64,000 nt of DNA from Methylophaga nitratireducenticrescens (GTDB lineage Bacteria > Pseudomonadota > Gammaproteobacteria > Nitrosococcales > Methylophagaceae), in contig NC_017857.3 in the NCBI RefSeq assembly GCF_000260985.4, positions 2,838,501 through 2,902,500 on the forward strand. Direction: 5' to 3'. The translations under genes and the position numbers were made by a program. Below are positions 63,986 through 64,000 of the stretch, in pieces. The notes beneath the pieces were generated by a model, which saw only the letters and a program-made list of their open reading frames with translations, made no database searches and had not been told where the DNA came from. Each line of letters opens with the position of its first letter. Position 1 is the stretch's first letter.

Positions 63986-64000
63986 AGATCTCTGTCTGTT

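Overview
The window looks like a chromosomal piece of a mesophilic, moderate-GC gammaproteobacterium. The gene set (alaC-hom-thrC, yicC-rph-rdgB-hemW, rlmJ, trhP, a VPLPA-type PEP-CTERM protein, a Pcm-erythromycin-esterase fusion, an rrn operon with tRNA-Ile/tRNA-Ala) fits the Methylophaga/Piscirickettsiaceae side of the class. That placement is inference from gene content; no 16S sequence lies inside the window.

Layout. 1-3.3 kb: an iron(III)-type ABC transporter (permease cut by the window edge, plus ATPase) and a VPLPA-CTERM protein. 3.3-13.9 kb: accessory DNA beside the 3' end of yicC, a known integration site of mobilizable genomic islands. It holds a primase-helicase of the TOTE type, a broken HigA antitoxin gene, a decayed HipBA pair, an intact SEC-C protein with an uncharacterised partner, an AAA/DUF4143 ATPase, a HipB-like regulator and an IS5-family element. 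A degenerate copy of the yicC 3' end at 6674-6712 and the real one at 13883-13921 look like attL/attR of a 7.2-kb island without an integrase. 13.9-28.1 kb: housekeeping genes (RNase PH, RdgB, HemW, threonine and alanine biosynthesis, RlmJ, an alkyltransferase-like protein, redox and thiol-disulfide proteins). 28.2-46.9 kb: transporters, envelope proteins, a broken two-helix ion channel, carbonic anhydrase, HDOD and HD-GYP signalling proteins, an ABC-2 exporter and a second IS5 copy.

46.9-59.2 kb is an IS-rich decay zone. It has two IS982 elements, a truncated IS3/IS2-group element, a third IS5 copy, remnants of IS1182- and IS5-type transposases, a broken kinase-aminotransferase gene and a fragment of a second APC permease. 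TrhP and DUF3144 survive in it. 59.2-64 kb is a minus-strand rRNA operon: tRNA-Ile, tRNA-Ala, an extra disrupted tRNA-Ala, 23S, 5S, then terminators and repeats; the 16S gene would lie beyond the right edge.

The most unusual part is the rrn operon. The 23S gene is about 3.32 kb because both classical intervening-sequence sites (helix 25 and helix 45) carry insertions; the helix-25 insertion contains a 74-bp tandem repeat. A second tRNA-Ala is split by a hairpin-rich insert. Downstream of 5S lie three modular repeats whose flanks are conserved while their stems change on both sides with pairing kept. Many accessory genes are broken by single-base losses in homopolymers or by TGA in place of a likely Trp codon; core genes are intact. 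This could be true decay or residual sequencing error, and the two should be kept apart.
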